NCBI RefSeq assembly: GCF_000300235.2
Contig: NZ_CP004388.1
Span: 2,576,501 to 2,640,500 of the forward strand
DNA: 64,000 nt
Direction: 5' to 3'
From: Thalassospira xiamenensis M-5 = DSM 17429
GTDB taxonomy: Bacteria > Pseudomonadota > Alphaproteobacteria > Rhodospirillales > Thalassospiraceae
This document shows, in pieces, positions 27,518 to 36,302 of the stretch (within the stretch, counting starts at the first letter, position 1; every line of letters starts with the position of its first letter). Below the pieces are notes generated by a model, which worked only from the letters and a program-made list of their open reading frames with translations, ran no database searches and was not told the DNA's origin. Position numbers and translations under genes: made by a program.

Positions 27518-27557
27518 AAAACAACAAGGGCGGGTTGAAACCCGCCCTTGTTGTTTT
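27518..27557. terminator. Bidirectional terminator
   Basis: AAAACAACAAGGGCGGGTT and AACCCGCCCTTGTTGTTTT form a long perfect stem with a 3-base loop, flanked by A and T runs. It sits between convergent genes. Confidence 0.93.
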
Positions 27558-27587
27558 GGCCGCTGGCCGGAAATCCCGTTGTGCCGG

Positions 27588-27821
27588 TTAGTCACGGCGT
27601 TTGACGTGATCGACAACAAAACCGTCGCAAGACGGATAGGTGTTTTCGATCATGGCAAGTGCCTTGTATTCGTCCTTGGCAGCAACTTCGTGGGTCTGCA
27701 CATCGGCCCAGCGATCATCAAAAACCTCGTGGGAACGATTCTCTTTGACGCATTCACGAACGGCCTGGTTGTGCAGTTCAACCTGATAAACGGTTTGGCG
27801 TGGGTCTGTGAAAGCAGACAT
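27588..27821 (-). CDS. Small hypothetical protein
   Basis: A 77-residue protein I do not recognise: mixed charge, two Cys (RECVKEN and SCDGF), no membrane segment. It opens MSAFTDPRQTVYQVELHNQA. A GTG at 27827 is in frame and has AAGGAG 5 bases upstream, while the ATG at 27821 has the same site at 11 bases, so the start could be either. The strong site and the convergent terminator support it being a real gene. Confidence 0.6.
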   Translation of the reverse strand: MSAFTDPRQTVYQVELHNQAVRECVKENRSHEVFDDRWADVQTHEVAAKDEYKALAMIENTYPSCDGFVVDHVKRRD

Positions 27822-27827
27822 GTCCAC

Positions 27828-28397
27828 CCGGTCTCCTTACTTTTGCCTGCGGCGCCCGCCCGACGCCGCCTGTGTCCTGAACCGGGAATTTCATAAACAT
27901 GAAACGCCCAACCACGAGTGTGGAACAAGTGGCTTAACGAGCCGTAAATCATCCGGCTGGATTCCATATTTAAATGAATTGATCCGGATTGAAGTGTGAC
28001 GGTTTTGCATGGCTGGGTCCAAAATGGCGTAATTCTGCGGTGCAGCACGAATTCCTATCGCAGCGCAACTTGTCTCTTTCAGTTTATCCTTATGTCTGGA
28101 TTTCGACCTTTCAAGCGCCGTTTGAACAACAAAAACGGGATCGCGACGCGCAACGACAAATGCACAAGATAACAATAAATCGCAAAATACGCATTTCAGT
28201 ACGCGAAAGATTATTTCAAAGCACCCTCCTCACGATCACAAAATTCCATCTTTTGTCGCGCGTTTTACCGAAACGGTCTTTTTTAACCCAAAGGTGATTT
28301 TGAAATTGATCAGAAGCCCGAAGCATCAAACATAAAGGAATAACCAAGGGACCGACCCTTGCAGAATAACGAGCTTGCGCCAGGAGGCGACACCAGG
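27828..28397. other. Long region upstream of leucine dehydrogenase
   Basis: About 570 bases with no supportable gene on either strand, AT-richer than the flanking genes. Short frames here lack ribosome binding sites and typical codon use. It probably holds the controls of the leucine dehydrogenase gene, but I cannot single out an operator or RNA element. Confidence 0.5.
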
Positions 28398-29444
28398 ATG
28401 AACGTTTTTTCCGACACCGCATTTGACGGCCATGAACAGGTTGTTTTCGCCAGTGATCCCGACACCGGCCTCAAGGCCATTATTGCCGTGCACAATACCA
28501 ATCTTGGCCCGTCGCTGGGCGGATGCCGTATGTGGCCTTATGCGTCGGAACAGGAAGCCATTCACGATGTGCTGCGACTGTCCCGTGGCATGACCTATAA
28601 ATCAGCGCTTGCAAACCTGCCGCTTGGTGGCGGCAAATCGGTTATTATCGGTGATCCGCGCAGTCAGAAAACGCCCGAGCTGTTTCGCGCAGTAGGTCGG
28701 GCTGTTGAACGGGTTGGCGGTCGCTACATCGTCGCCGAAGATGTTGGCACCAGTCCGGCTGACATGGAACAGATCGCCAGCCAGACCAAGCATGTCGGTG
28801 GTATTAATGACGGCAAAGATCCAGCACGGACCGGTGATCCATCCCCCTTCACCGCCTACGGCGTTTTTATCGGCCTGAAAGAAGCGGTTCGCTTTAAAAA
28901 CGGTCATGACGATCTTGCGGGGTTACGCGTTGCCGTTCAGGGGCTTGGCAATGTCGGCTATCACCTGTGTCGCATGCTGCATTCGGCGGGTGCACGACTG
29001 GTTGTGTCGGACCTGAATGCCAACAGCGTTAACCGGGCGGTCGAAGAATTCGGCGCTACTGCGGTTTCAACCGACGAAATCCTGTTCATTGATGCCGATA
29101 TTCTGGCCCCCTGCGCGTTGGGGGGTGTCGTTAACGACCGCAGCATCGATAAAATCCGCGCCCGCATCATTGCCGGTGCCGCTAACAACCAGCTTGAAGC
29201 CGACCGAGACGGCGAAATGCTGCGCGAGGCGGGCATTCTTTATGCGCCGGATTATGTGATCAATGCGGGTGGCGTTGTCGAAGTCTATTATTGCCGCGAA
29301 GGCAGGCCGGTGAGCGAAACCAACAAGCATATCGAAGGTATCGCCGCCACCGTGCGCGAAATCTTTGAACGTGCAGACCGCCAAAACCTGTCGACCGGTT
29401 TTGTTGCGGACCGCCTGGCCGAGGAACGGTTCGGGAAGCGCTGA
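28398..29444 (+). CDS. Leucine dehydrogenase (Glu/Leu/Phe/Val dehydrogenase family)
   Basis: It deaminates branched-chain amino acids to 2-oxo acids with NAD, the likely entry to the liu pathway 8 kb away. The 348-residue protein has the family catalytic segment (GMTYKSALANLPLGGGKSVI, with the two active-site Lys) and the Rossmann loop RVAVQGLGNVGYHLCRMLHS. The segment YAPDYVINAGGVVEVYYCRE is typical of leucine rather than glutamate dehydrogenases. I use the ATG at 28398 because the protein opens there with the family start and AGGAGG lies 10 bases upstream; the frame begins 13 codons earlier. Specificity for phenylalanine or valine cannot be excluded. Confidence 0.88.
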   Translation: MNVFSDTAFDGHEQVVFASDPDTGLKAIIAVHNTNLGPSLGGCRMWPYASEQEAIHDVLRLSRGMTYKSALANLPLGGGKSVIIGDPRSQKTPELFRAVGRAVERVGGRYIVAEDVGTSPADMEQIASQTKHVGGINDGKDPARTGDPSPFTAYGVFIGLKEAVRFKNGHDDLAGLRVAVQGLGNVGYHLCRMLHSAGARLVVSDLNANSVNRAVEEFGATAVSTDEILFIDADILAPCALGGVVNDRSIDKIRARIIAGAANNQLEADRDGEMLREAGILYAPDYVINAGGVVEVYYCREGRPVSETNKHIEGIAATVREIFERADRQNLSTGFVADRLAEERFGKR

Positions 29445-29450
29445 TTTTCA

Positions 29451-29483
29451 AACCTGCCTGCATTCCCGGAACGCAGGCAGGTT
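29451..29483 (+). terminator. Hairpin after leucine dehydrogenase
   Basis: AACCTGCCTGC and GCAGGCAGGTT form a perfect stem with an 11-base loop just after the stop codon, followed by TTCCGGG rather than a long T run. A termination role is likely but weak. Confidence 0.55.
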
Positions 29484-29491
29484 TCCGGGTC

Positions 29492-29527
29492 TGAAAACAA
29501 CAAAGCCCCCGCTTGCGGAGGCTTCAT
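29492..29527 (-). terminator. Terminator of the Bfd-like gene
   Basis: On the minus strand AAGCCTCCGC and GCGGGGGCTT form a stem with a 2-base loop, followed by TGTTGTTTT. It lies 27 bases past the stop codon of the ferredoxin gene. Confidence 0.75.
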
Positions 29528-29553
29528 CAAAATTTCCCGATCTATATTGGAGC

Positions 29554-29787
29554 TTATTCGGCGGCAATCGGAGCCACATTTGCGGTGACAGCGGCCGCAT
29601 CATCGCAATCGCAATTGCCGCATGTTTTCGCCTGAAGCAATTCCGCACGCATGTGGCAGGCGCATTTCCCGCATTGCGGGGCACAGCCATGAAAACGGAA
29701 TACGTCAGCAGGGCGCGTTGCGCCACCTTCCTCGGCGGCACGACGAACATCGCGTTCTTTTATGGCGTTACAAATGCAAACATACAT
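29554..29787 (-). CDS. bfd: Bacterioferritin-associated ferredoxin-type [2Fe-2S] protein
   Basis: A 77-residue protein with the BFD-like [2Fe-2S] domain: MYVCICNAIKERDVRRAAEE supplies two Cys of the cluster (CxC) and GCAPQCGKCACHM the others (CxxC type). In other bacteria Bfd reduces bacterioferritin to release stored iron. The tail after residue 52 carries extra Cys (TCGNCDC) and is Ala-rich, which is longer than the core domain. No bacterioferritin gene is in the window. No clear Shine-Dalgarno sequence or iron-box is visible upstream. Confidence 0.85.
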   Translation of the reverse strand: MYVCICNAIKERDVRRAAEEGGATRPADVFRFHGCAPQCGKCACHMRAELLQAKTCGNCDCDDAAAVTANVAPIAAE

Positions 29788-29875
29788 CGGCGTAATTGCA
29801 ATCAGTTATTAATGACAGCAACCTACCTGTAATCCACATGCGAATAGTTTTCAAACACTTTTGCAACACGCAGAT

Positions 29876-29915
29876 AAAAAAGATCCCCCGCAAACCGGCA
29901 GATTTGCAGGGGATC
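29876..29915 (-). terminator. Terminator of the BON-domain gene
   Basis: On the minus strand GATCCCCTGCAAA and TTTGCGGGGGATC form a long stem with one bulge, followed by TTTTTT. It lies 30 bases past the stop codon. Confidence 0.88.
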
Positions 29916-29943
29916 ACGAGAAAATCTTTTAATCACAAGGTGA

Positions 29944-30573
29944 TCAGACAGTTGCGATATGGCTGACGACGCGCTTGACACCCTTGATACGACGAACGAT
30001 TGACAGCACTTTGTCGAGCTCTTCGATGCTTTGGGCATCACCCATGATGTAGACGATATTGTTCACGGACTGCCAACGGTAGTTCACCGAACTGACACCT
30101 TTTTCGGCCAATAACAATGCCTTGATCTGGCTTTCGATCCAAACGTCTGACCCTGTCTGTGTCGCCGAATCCGCTGGCACGGCATTTTTGCCATATTCGT
30201 CTTCTGCCTTGTGATAGGCCTCGATGGTTGCCGCATCGGCGACTTCAAGATGGTCATAGACAGTCTTGATGCGGCTGTCCTGTTTGACCAGCGACATCAC
30301 ATCAAAATATTTGCCTTTGGAATCGACCATGCCGGTGACCATCACCTGCTGTTTCCAGATATCGACATTCACGTCGATAAGGTAGGTATGGTCGACCTTA
30401 GAGAACTCGCCAAGGATGCCTGACTTGATCTGGGTATCAAGCCACTGGTCATTCCCGGTCCGGTCTTCCAGCGGCATCTGTAACGGCCCACAGGCCGCAA
30501 GCGGCGTCGCCAGCAAGGCACATACCGAAACAGCTTTCATCGCGTTGCGCCAGCCTCGGGAAATCGTGATCAT
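29944..30573 (-). CDS. BON-domain lipoprotein
   Basis: A 209-residue lipoprotein with two BON domains, of the OsmY/DolP-like type that holds outer-membrane or periplasmic components. The signal sequence ends at the lipobox LAAC (about residue 28). The first BON repeat runs from about WLDTQIKSGILGEF, and the second from VWIESQIKALLLAEKG to the end (IKGVKRVVSHIATV). AAGGAG lies 7 bases before the chosen ATG. It stands alone with its own terminator. DolP-like proteins preserve outer-membrane integrity; that role is inferred. Confidence 0.85.
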   Translation of the reverse strand: MITISRGWRNAMKAVSVCALLATPLAACGPLQMPLEDRTGNDQWLDTQIKSGILGEFSKVDHTYLIDVNVDIWKQQVMVTGMVDSKGKYFDVMSLVKQDSRIKTVYDHLEVADAATIEAYHKAEDEYGKNAVPADSATQTGSDVWIESQIKALLLAEKGVSSVNYRWQSVNNIVYIMGDAQSIEELDKVLSIVRRIKGVKRVVSHIATV

Positions 30574-30777
30574 CTTTGAGCTCCTTCTCATGCCGATGGA
30601 TCGACATATCCAAATTCTTTCGAACCACTAATACAGCAGATCGCAATAAAGCTTTAACGCCCTGAACTGCCCGTAGTTCCGGCACATCTTGTGGCAGGCG
30701 ATTATGACGAAAAAAAGCCCGCGCACAATTGCTCAGGCATGTTTTGTCGCAACACAAAGGCACAATATCGCCCCCCA

Positions 30778-30809
30778 AAGAAAAAGACCGGGGCGATATA
30801 CCCCGGTCT
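30778..30809 (-). terminator. Terminator of putA
   Basis: On the minus strand AGACCGGGG and CCCCGGTCT form a perfect stem with a 7-base loop, followed by TTTTTC. It lies 29 bases past the putA stop codon. Confidence 0.9.
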
Positions 30810-30837
30810 CTGGTGACGGATATAGAGATCCGTAAGA

Positions 30838-33800
30838 TCAGTTTTCTTCCATCGACATCAGCGACGCGTTACCGCCCGCCGCCGTCGTATTGATGGTAAT
30901 GGTTTTTTCGGTCGCAAAACGATGCAGGAATGTTTCGTCAGGCAACGCACCGTCATCGTCAGCACCGCTATCGGAAATCAGCGACAGGATCGCCCCGTCA
31001 CGTTTTGCCAGAAGCTGCTTGAAAGCCGTTACACGATCAAGCGGCGCAACACAGGACACACCGGCGACATCGCCATCATACATCACGGCAACGCCGACCT
31101 TAGATGACACAACGCCGATAAGCTTTATCGGGAGGCCTGCTTCGAGCGCAAATACCGGAAGATCAGCAAGCCATTTCTGATCGCCTGCCACAATTACCGC
31201 ATTGCCCGCAGCAAGGGCTGCAGCGATATGACGGATAATCCGGGATGGCTCGGCATCCTTTTCGGCCTGAACCAGATAGACACCACGTCCCAGCATATAA
31301 AGGTCGTTGGTTTCACCGGTCGGCCCGGGCATCCGGGTCGGCGCAACAAAGCCGTTTTCCGAAATTGCGGCAAAATTCGCAATCAGTTCGGCATTTTCCG
31401 ACAATTCGCTGACCGGGGCGGCTGCCAGTTTGGCCGCGAAATTTTCCAGAAGACGAACACGTTCATTGCCATCCGTCGCCTGCCATTTGACCTGTGCTGC
31501 CTGCAGGAAGCGGTATTCCTCGTCTGCCAGCGATGCCTTGATCACGATAGGCGAGCGGTCATCGGCAATGGCGGCACTACCGGCTGCTTTTTTACCGGCT
31601 TCAGTCACCGGCTTGGCAAAGCGTTCGACATAGTGCGGACCGCCTGCTTTCGGGCCGGTACCAGATTTACCCTGACCGCCGAACGGCTGCACGCCAACAA
31701 CAGCCCCAATCATGTTGCGGTTCACATAGCAGTTGCCAACACGCAGCTTTTGCGAAATCTGGCGCACGGTGCTGTCGATACGCGAATGGATGCCCATCGT
31801 CAGGCCATAACCGGACGCATTGATCTGATCGAGAACCTTGTCCAGATCGCGCGCCTTGTAGCGAACAACGTGAACAACCGGGCCAAACACCTCACGTTCA
31901 AGAACATCAAGCGACGGAATTTCAAAGCAATGCGGCGCAAAGAATGTGCCGTCCTTGCATTCGGGCAAGATGTCACAGGCATGCAGCAGCTTGGCTTCCT
32001 TGGTCATGCGTTCGGCATGCGCGACAAGGGTTTTGCGCGATTTTTCGTCAATCACTGGTCCGACGTCGATATCAAGGAATTTCGGGTCACCAACGCGCAG
32101 TTCCTTCATCGCCCCGACCAGCATTTGGCAAAGTTTATCGGCGATGTCTTCCTGAACGAACAGGACGCGCAGGGCCGAACAACGCTGCCCGGCGGACTGG
32201 AAGCCGGAAATGATCGCATCCTGAACAACCTGTTCAGGCAATGCGGTTGAATCGACAATCATCGCATTCTGGCCACCGGTTTCGGCGATCAAAGGCAACG
32301 GAACACCCGGGCGCTTTGCCAGCGCCTGATTTATGACCTGTGCCGTTTCAGTCGAACCGGTAAACGCCACACCCGCAATACGCGGATCATTGATCAGGAT
32401 GTTGCCAATCACCCGGCCCGGCCCCGGCAACAGCGTGAATGCCGCCCCCGGCACGCCCGCGGCAAGAATAAGTTCGGCGGCCTTAGCCGCGACAAGCGAC
32501 GTCTGTTCGGCCGGTTTGGCAATCACGGCATTCCCGGCGGCAAGTGCCGCACTGACCTGGCCCAGGAAAATCGCAAGCGGGAAGTTCCACGGACTGATGC
32601 AGACGAAAATGCCGCGCCCTTCAAGGATGCTGCCCTCGCGGAAGCTTTCCTCGGCCCGGTTGGCATAATAACGGCAGAAATCGACAGCTTCGCGTACTTC
32701 GGCAACACCGTCGGAATAGAGCTTTCCTGCTTCGCGCTGACAGAGCGCGATGAATTCGTCCATGTTGTCTTCAAGAAGATCACCAAGACGGCGCAGGCAC
32801 GCGGCACGCTCAGTCGCAGCGGTCTTGTTCCAGATTTCATAACCTTTGGCGGCGGCAACAATCGCGGCCTCGACATCGGCTTCACCGGCCTGAACCAGTT
32901 CGCCGACTTTTTCGTTCCGGTTTGACGGATTGAGGACATCAATAGCCTCGCCCGAGACAAGCTTGCCACCAATCAGCGGCGCAGCATGCCAGATTTTACC
33001 CTGAATCGAGGCCAACTTTTCCGCCAGCGGTAGAAGCTTGGTCGTATCGGTCAGATCAATGCCCTTGGAATTGACGCGCCCCACACCATAAAGATCAATC
33101 GGTGCCGGAATTTTCGGATGGGCCTTGCGTGGCAGGGCGGCCATCTTTTCCACCGGGTCGGCAATCATTTCCTCAATCGGGAGCTGCTCGTCCTGAATGC
33201 GGTTTACAAAACTGGTATTGGCACCATTTTCAAGCAAACGGCGGACGAGATAGGCCAGCAAATCCTCGTGGGTGCCAACCGGTGCATAAACACGGCACGG
33301 CACGTTTTCACCGTTTCTATCGACGATCTGTTCGTAAAGGGCTTCTCCCATGCCATGCAGCCGCTGGAATTCAAATGTCCGGTCATTGCCGGCCATTTCC
33401 AGAACCGATGCCACCGTGTGGGCATTGTGGCTGGCGAACTGGCAATAAAATGCATCACGACGCGACAGCATGAAACGCGCGCACGCCAGATAGGAAACAT
33501 CGGTTGCTGCCTTGCGGGTAAAGACCGGATAACCTTCGAATCCGTTTTCCTGACTGTTTTTGACCTCGGTATCCCAATAGGCCCCTTTGACAAGGCGCAC
33601 CATCATTTTGCGGCCAACCTTGACCGACAGGTCGGCAAGCCATTCAAGCACGTGATACGCCCGTTTTTGATAGGCCTGCACCGCCAAACCATAGCCTTCC
33701 CAGCCATCAAGATCAGGGTCGGCAAAGACCGCCCCGATCACATCAAGTGACAGGTCCAGGCGGTTGGCTTCCTCGGCATCGACGGTGAAACCGATGTCAT

Positions 33801-34647
33801 ATTTCTTGGCCAGTAGCGCAAGCTGTTTGAGGCGCGGCACAAGTTCATTCATGACACGGTCATAATTGGCGAAATCGTAACGCGGATGGATCGCGGAGAG
33901 TTTTACCGAGATACCCGGGCTGTTGATCGGGCCACGGTTATTGGCGACCTTGCCAATATCGTTGATCGCATCAACATAGGATTTGAAATAGCGATCAGCA
34001 TCTTCCATGGTGCGGGCGGCCTCGCCCAGCATGTCATAGGAATAACGATAGCCTTTTTCTTCGTTTGCTTTTGCCCGTTCGGCAGCCTCTGCGATTGTGC
34101 GGCCCATAACGAACTGACGCCCCATAATGCGCATGGCATGGTTGAATGCCTTACGGATGACCGGTTCACCCGAACGTGCGATCATGCGCTTAAGCAATGC
34201 GCCCGGATCGGCCTTTTCCGCCTTGCCGAACTTGATCACCTTCCCCGTCAGCATCAGCCCCCAGGTCGATGCATTGACAAAGAAGCTGTCGGAATGGCCC
34301 AGATGGCTTTGCCAGTTGGCGTCAAACAGCTTGTCCTGAATAAGTTTATCAGCGGTCACCGCATCGGGAACGCGCAAAAGTGCCTCTGCAAGGCACATCA
34401 GGATGACGCCTTCCTTGCTGGATAGCTCATATTCATGAAGCAGTGCATCGATGCCGCTTTTGCCATTGTCGGCTTTGCGGACACGGGCGACCAACTGATA
34501 GGCGCGATCCTGAACACGGGCTGACTGCTCGGGTGCCAGTCGGGCGGCATTGATCATGCGCTCGACAACGGCTTCTTCGTCAGTGCGATAGGTTTCGCGA
34601 ATTTTGGCGCGGATTTCGTTAGCCTGGGGCATATCAATGCGAAACAT
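30838..34647 (-). CDS. putA: Bifunctional proline dehydrogenase / L-glutamate gamma-semialdehyde dehydrogenase
   Basis: PutA oxidises proline to glutamate using FAD then NAD, with the intermediate channelled between sites. The protein has about 1269 residues: an N-terminal arm, the proline dehydrogenase barrel (about 140-450; VDAEEANRLDLSLDVIGAVF, MVRLVKGAYWDTEV), the aldehyde dehydrogenase (about 510-990; GSTETAQVIN, LIAETGGQNAMIV with the general-base Glu, QSAGQRCSALRV with the catalytic Cys) and a C-terminal lid domain. No ribbon-helix-helix is seen at the N-terminus, so it is not its own repressor; the divergent putR fits. The ATG at 34647 follows GGGAG by 11 bases; a TTG at 34668 with GGAGG at 7 bases is an alternative start. 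Confidence 0.96.
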   Translation of the reverse strand: MFRIDMPQANEIRAKIRETYRTDEEAVVERMINAARLAPEQSARVQDRAYQLVARVRKADNGKSGIDALLHEYELSSKEGVILMCLAEALLRVPDAVTADKLIQDKLFDANWQSHLGHSDSFFVNASTWGLMLTGKVIKFGKAEKADPGALLKRMIARSGEPVIRKAFNHAMRIMGRQFVMGRTIAEAAERAKANEEKGYRYSYDMLGEAARTMEDADRYFKSYVDAINDIGKVANNRGPINSPGISVKLSAIHPRYDFANYDRVMNELVPRLKQLALLAKKYDIGFTVDAEEANRLDLSLDVIGAVFADPDLDGWEGYGLAVQAYQKRAYHVLEWLADLSVKVGRKMMVRLVKGAYWDTEVKNSQENGFEGYPVFTRKAATDVSYLACARFMLSRRDAFYCQFASHNAHTVASVLEMAGNDRTFEFQRLHGMGEALYEQIVDRNGENVPCRVYAPVGTHEDLLAYLVRRLLENGANTSFVNRIQDEQLPIEEMIADPVEKMAALPRKAHPKIPAPIDLYGVGRVNSKGIDLTDTTKLLPLAEKLASIQGKIWHAAPLIGGKLVSGEAIDVLNPSNRNEKVGELVQAGEADVEAAIVAAAKGYEIWNKTAATERAACLRRLGDLLEDNMDEFIALCQREAGKLYSDGVAEVREAVDFCRYYANRAEESFREGSILEGRGIFVCISPWNFPLAIFLGQVSAALAAGNAVIAKPAEQTSLVAAKAAELILAAGVPGAAFTLLPGPGRVIGNILINDPRIAGVAFTGSTETAQVINQALAKRPGVPLPLIAETGGQNAMIVDSTALPEQVVQDAIISGFQSAGQRCSALRVLFVQEDIADKLCQMLVGAMKELRVGDPKFLDIDVGPVIDEKSRKTLVAHAERMTKEAKLLHACDILPECKDGTFFAPHCFEIPSLDVLEREVFGPVVHVVRYKARDLDKVLDQINASGYGLTMGIHSRIDSTVRQISQKLRVGNCYVNRNMIGAVVGVQPFGGQGKSGTGPKAGGPHYVERFAKPVTEAGKKAAGSAAIADDRSPIVIKASLADEEYRFLQAAQVKWQATDGNERVRLLENFAAKLAAAPVSELSENAELIANFAAISENGFVAPTRMPGPTGETNDLYMLGRGVYLVQAEKDAEPSRIIRHIAAALAAGNAVIVAGDQKWLADLPVFALEAGLPIKLIGVVSSKVGVAVMYDGDVAGVSCVAPLDRVTAFKQLLAKRDGAILSLISDSGADDDGALPDETFLHRFATEKTITINTTAAGGNASLMSMEEN

Positions 34648-34832
34648 GGCGATGGCTTCTCCCTGCAAATGCGATCCTCCGGTTCCTTATGGGAACGCAG
34701 AGTTTTCTCCTCATGTGGCCACAGACAATATATATGCGCTCAAAAAATGTGCTGCCATTTTCGCTAAAAATACGATATATCATCCACAGAAAAACTTTTA
34801 GTGCAGTCATTATCACTGGTTAATAGATAGAA

Positions 34833-35306
34833 ATGCAGAAGAATCATAAAAGCCTGGACAAGATCGACAAACAGATCCTGCGCGAACTTCAAAACGACGG
34901 ACGCATGTCGAATGTCGAACTGTCACGCCGCGTCAATCTTAGCCCGACACCTTGCCTTGAACGTGTCCGCCGTCTTGAACAACACGGCTTCATCACCGGC
35001 TATATGGCCCTGCTCGATCCCCGTAAGCTTAACCAGTCGCTGGTGGTTTTCGTCGAAATCACGCTTGATCGAACAACCCCGGACGTGTTTGACGTTTTCG
35101 CAACCGCGATCCGCAAATTGCCGGAAATCGAAGAATGCCACATGGTGGCAGGTGGTTTTGATTACCTGATGAAACTGCGGGTTGCTGATATGTATGCCTA
35201 TCGTGAATTCCTTGAACGCCTGTCTTCGGTTCAGGGCGTAAGCCAGACTCATACATATGTCGTCATGGAAGAAGTAAAAGTCCGCCCCGGCATAACGATC
35301 CCGTAA
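34833..35306 (+). CDS. putR: Lrp/AsnC-family regulator, probable PutR
   Basis: A 157-residue regulator: helix-turn-helix at the start (LDKIDKQILRELQNDGRMSN, then LSRRVNLSPTPCLERVRRL), followed by a ligand-binding RAM/AsnC domain (IEECHMVAGGFDYLMKLRV). In other bacteria PutR activates putA in response to proline. The divergent position facing putA with about 185 bases between fits this role. The intergenic stretch is AT-rich and has not yielded an exact site by eye. Confidence 0.9.
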   Translation: MQKNHKSLDKIDKQILRELQNDGRMSNVELSRRVNLSPTPCLERVRRLEQHGFITGYMALLDPRKLNQSLVVFVEITLDRTTPDVFDVFATAIRKLPEIEECHMVAGGFDYLMKLRVADMYAYREFLERLSSVQGVSQTHTYVVMEEVKVRPGITIP

Positions 35307-35432
35307 ATTCCATCATTTTGATTGCAATACAAATGCTTAGTGGCACACTATGACCAAGCCATCCTGCCGATGGCTTTGCCGGTATCGCCACGTGGCACAC
35401 CGTTTCGCGTCATTATTTACGGGCCCCACAAC

Positions 35433-36041
35433 ATGTCGGAAGTCACTTTCTATTTCGATTTCTCGTCACCTTATGGTTACCTTGCGGCGGAACGTATAGA
35501 GGCCTTTGAGGCCAGAACCGGCGTTACGGTCAATTGGTATCCGTTCATGATCGGGGCAGCCTTCAAGCAGACTGGACAAAGCCCGCTGCTGGACCAGCCA
35601 ATCCGCGGCGACTATTTCAGGCACGACATGGAACGCTGCGCAAAGATGCAGAACACGCCATTCTGCATCCCCGAAAAATTCCCCTATGCCGCACTGGTCC
35701 CGACCCGCGCCTATTACTGGATTGCATCAACCAAGCCCGCATTGGCGATCAAGTTCGCCAAGGATGTCTATCGCGGATATTTTGCCGACGGGCTTGATAT
35801 GTCGGACCCGGAAGTTGTCTTTGCCACAGCCACCCGGCACTCCATCAATGCGGGGGAAATCCGCGCTGCCGTCGAAAACCCGAAATGGAAACAACACGTC
35901 CGCGAAGTTACCGACGAAGCCATCGCACGCGGCGCCTTCGGGTCGCCGTTCTTTTTCTATGAAGACGAAGCATTTTTTGGCAATGACCGGCTTGAACATC
36001 TTGAACGCTGGATCAAACTGCGCAAGCAGATCGACGACTGA
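35433..36041 (+). CDS. 2-hydroxychromene-2-carboxylate isomerase family protein, second copy
   Basis: A 202-residue DsbA-fold HCCA isomerase / kappa-GST type protein: MSEVTFYFDFSSPYGYLAAE holds the active-site Ser pair, and the ending GSPFFFYEDEAFFGNDRLEH is diagnostic. It matches the copy at 26905 in fold and length but differs widely in sequence, so the two are old paralogues. The start is the ATG that begins the fold; no strong ribosome binding site is visible. It lies between putR and the liu operon, but shares no obvious substrate with either. Confidence 0.82.
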   Translation: MSEVTFYFDFSSPYGYLAAERIEAFEARTGVTVNWYPFMIGAAFKQTGQSPLLDQPIRGDYFRHDMERCAKMQNTPFCIPEKFPYAALVPTRAYYWIASTKPALAIKFAKDVYRGYFADGLDMSDPEVVFATATRHSINAGEIRAAVENPKWKQHVREVTDEAIARGAFGSPFFFYEDEAFFGNDRLEHLERWIKLRKQIDD

Positions 36042-36196
36042 TCCGATCAGAAAACGTGCCCATCAAAAATCCATAACCAATTAAAATATATACGAATTTT
36101 GCGACACTTTCCCTCACTCGAAATATCATTTCGCGATCCCAATATACTGTCCATTTTTGATATACGTAAATTCGGTACTGGATTACCTATTTAATC

Positions 36197-36227
36197 TTGA
36201 CGTTTACGTAAACTTCCACCATAACAG
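36197..36227 (+). promoter_or_regulatory. MerR-type promoter with palindrome in the spacer, upstream of the liu operon
   Basis: TTGACG (36197-36202) and TAACAG (36222-36227) are separated by 19 bases, the long spacing used by MerR-family activators. The spacer holds TTTACGTAAA, a perfect 10-base palindrome. From memory, LiuR operators share ACGTAAA-type half sites. Start of transcription would be near 36233, about 70 bases before liuB. Confidence 0.55.
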
Positions 36228-36302
36228 CAGTCATAAACGCCATTCATCACGGGGCCGTTTCCTTGCATAAACAGCCCCGGCAACAAACGGTGTCAATTGA
36301 CG

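Noticed and set aside
27650-28048. Minus-strand frame in the leader of leucine dehydrogenase
   Set aside because: It overlaps the small hypothetical gene, lacks a ribosome binding site, and has no domain or typical codon use.
31228-32250. Plus-strand open frame of 340 codons inside putA
   Set aside because: Complement of PutA coding sequence; composition follows the codon pattern of the real gene.
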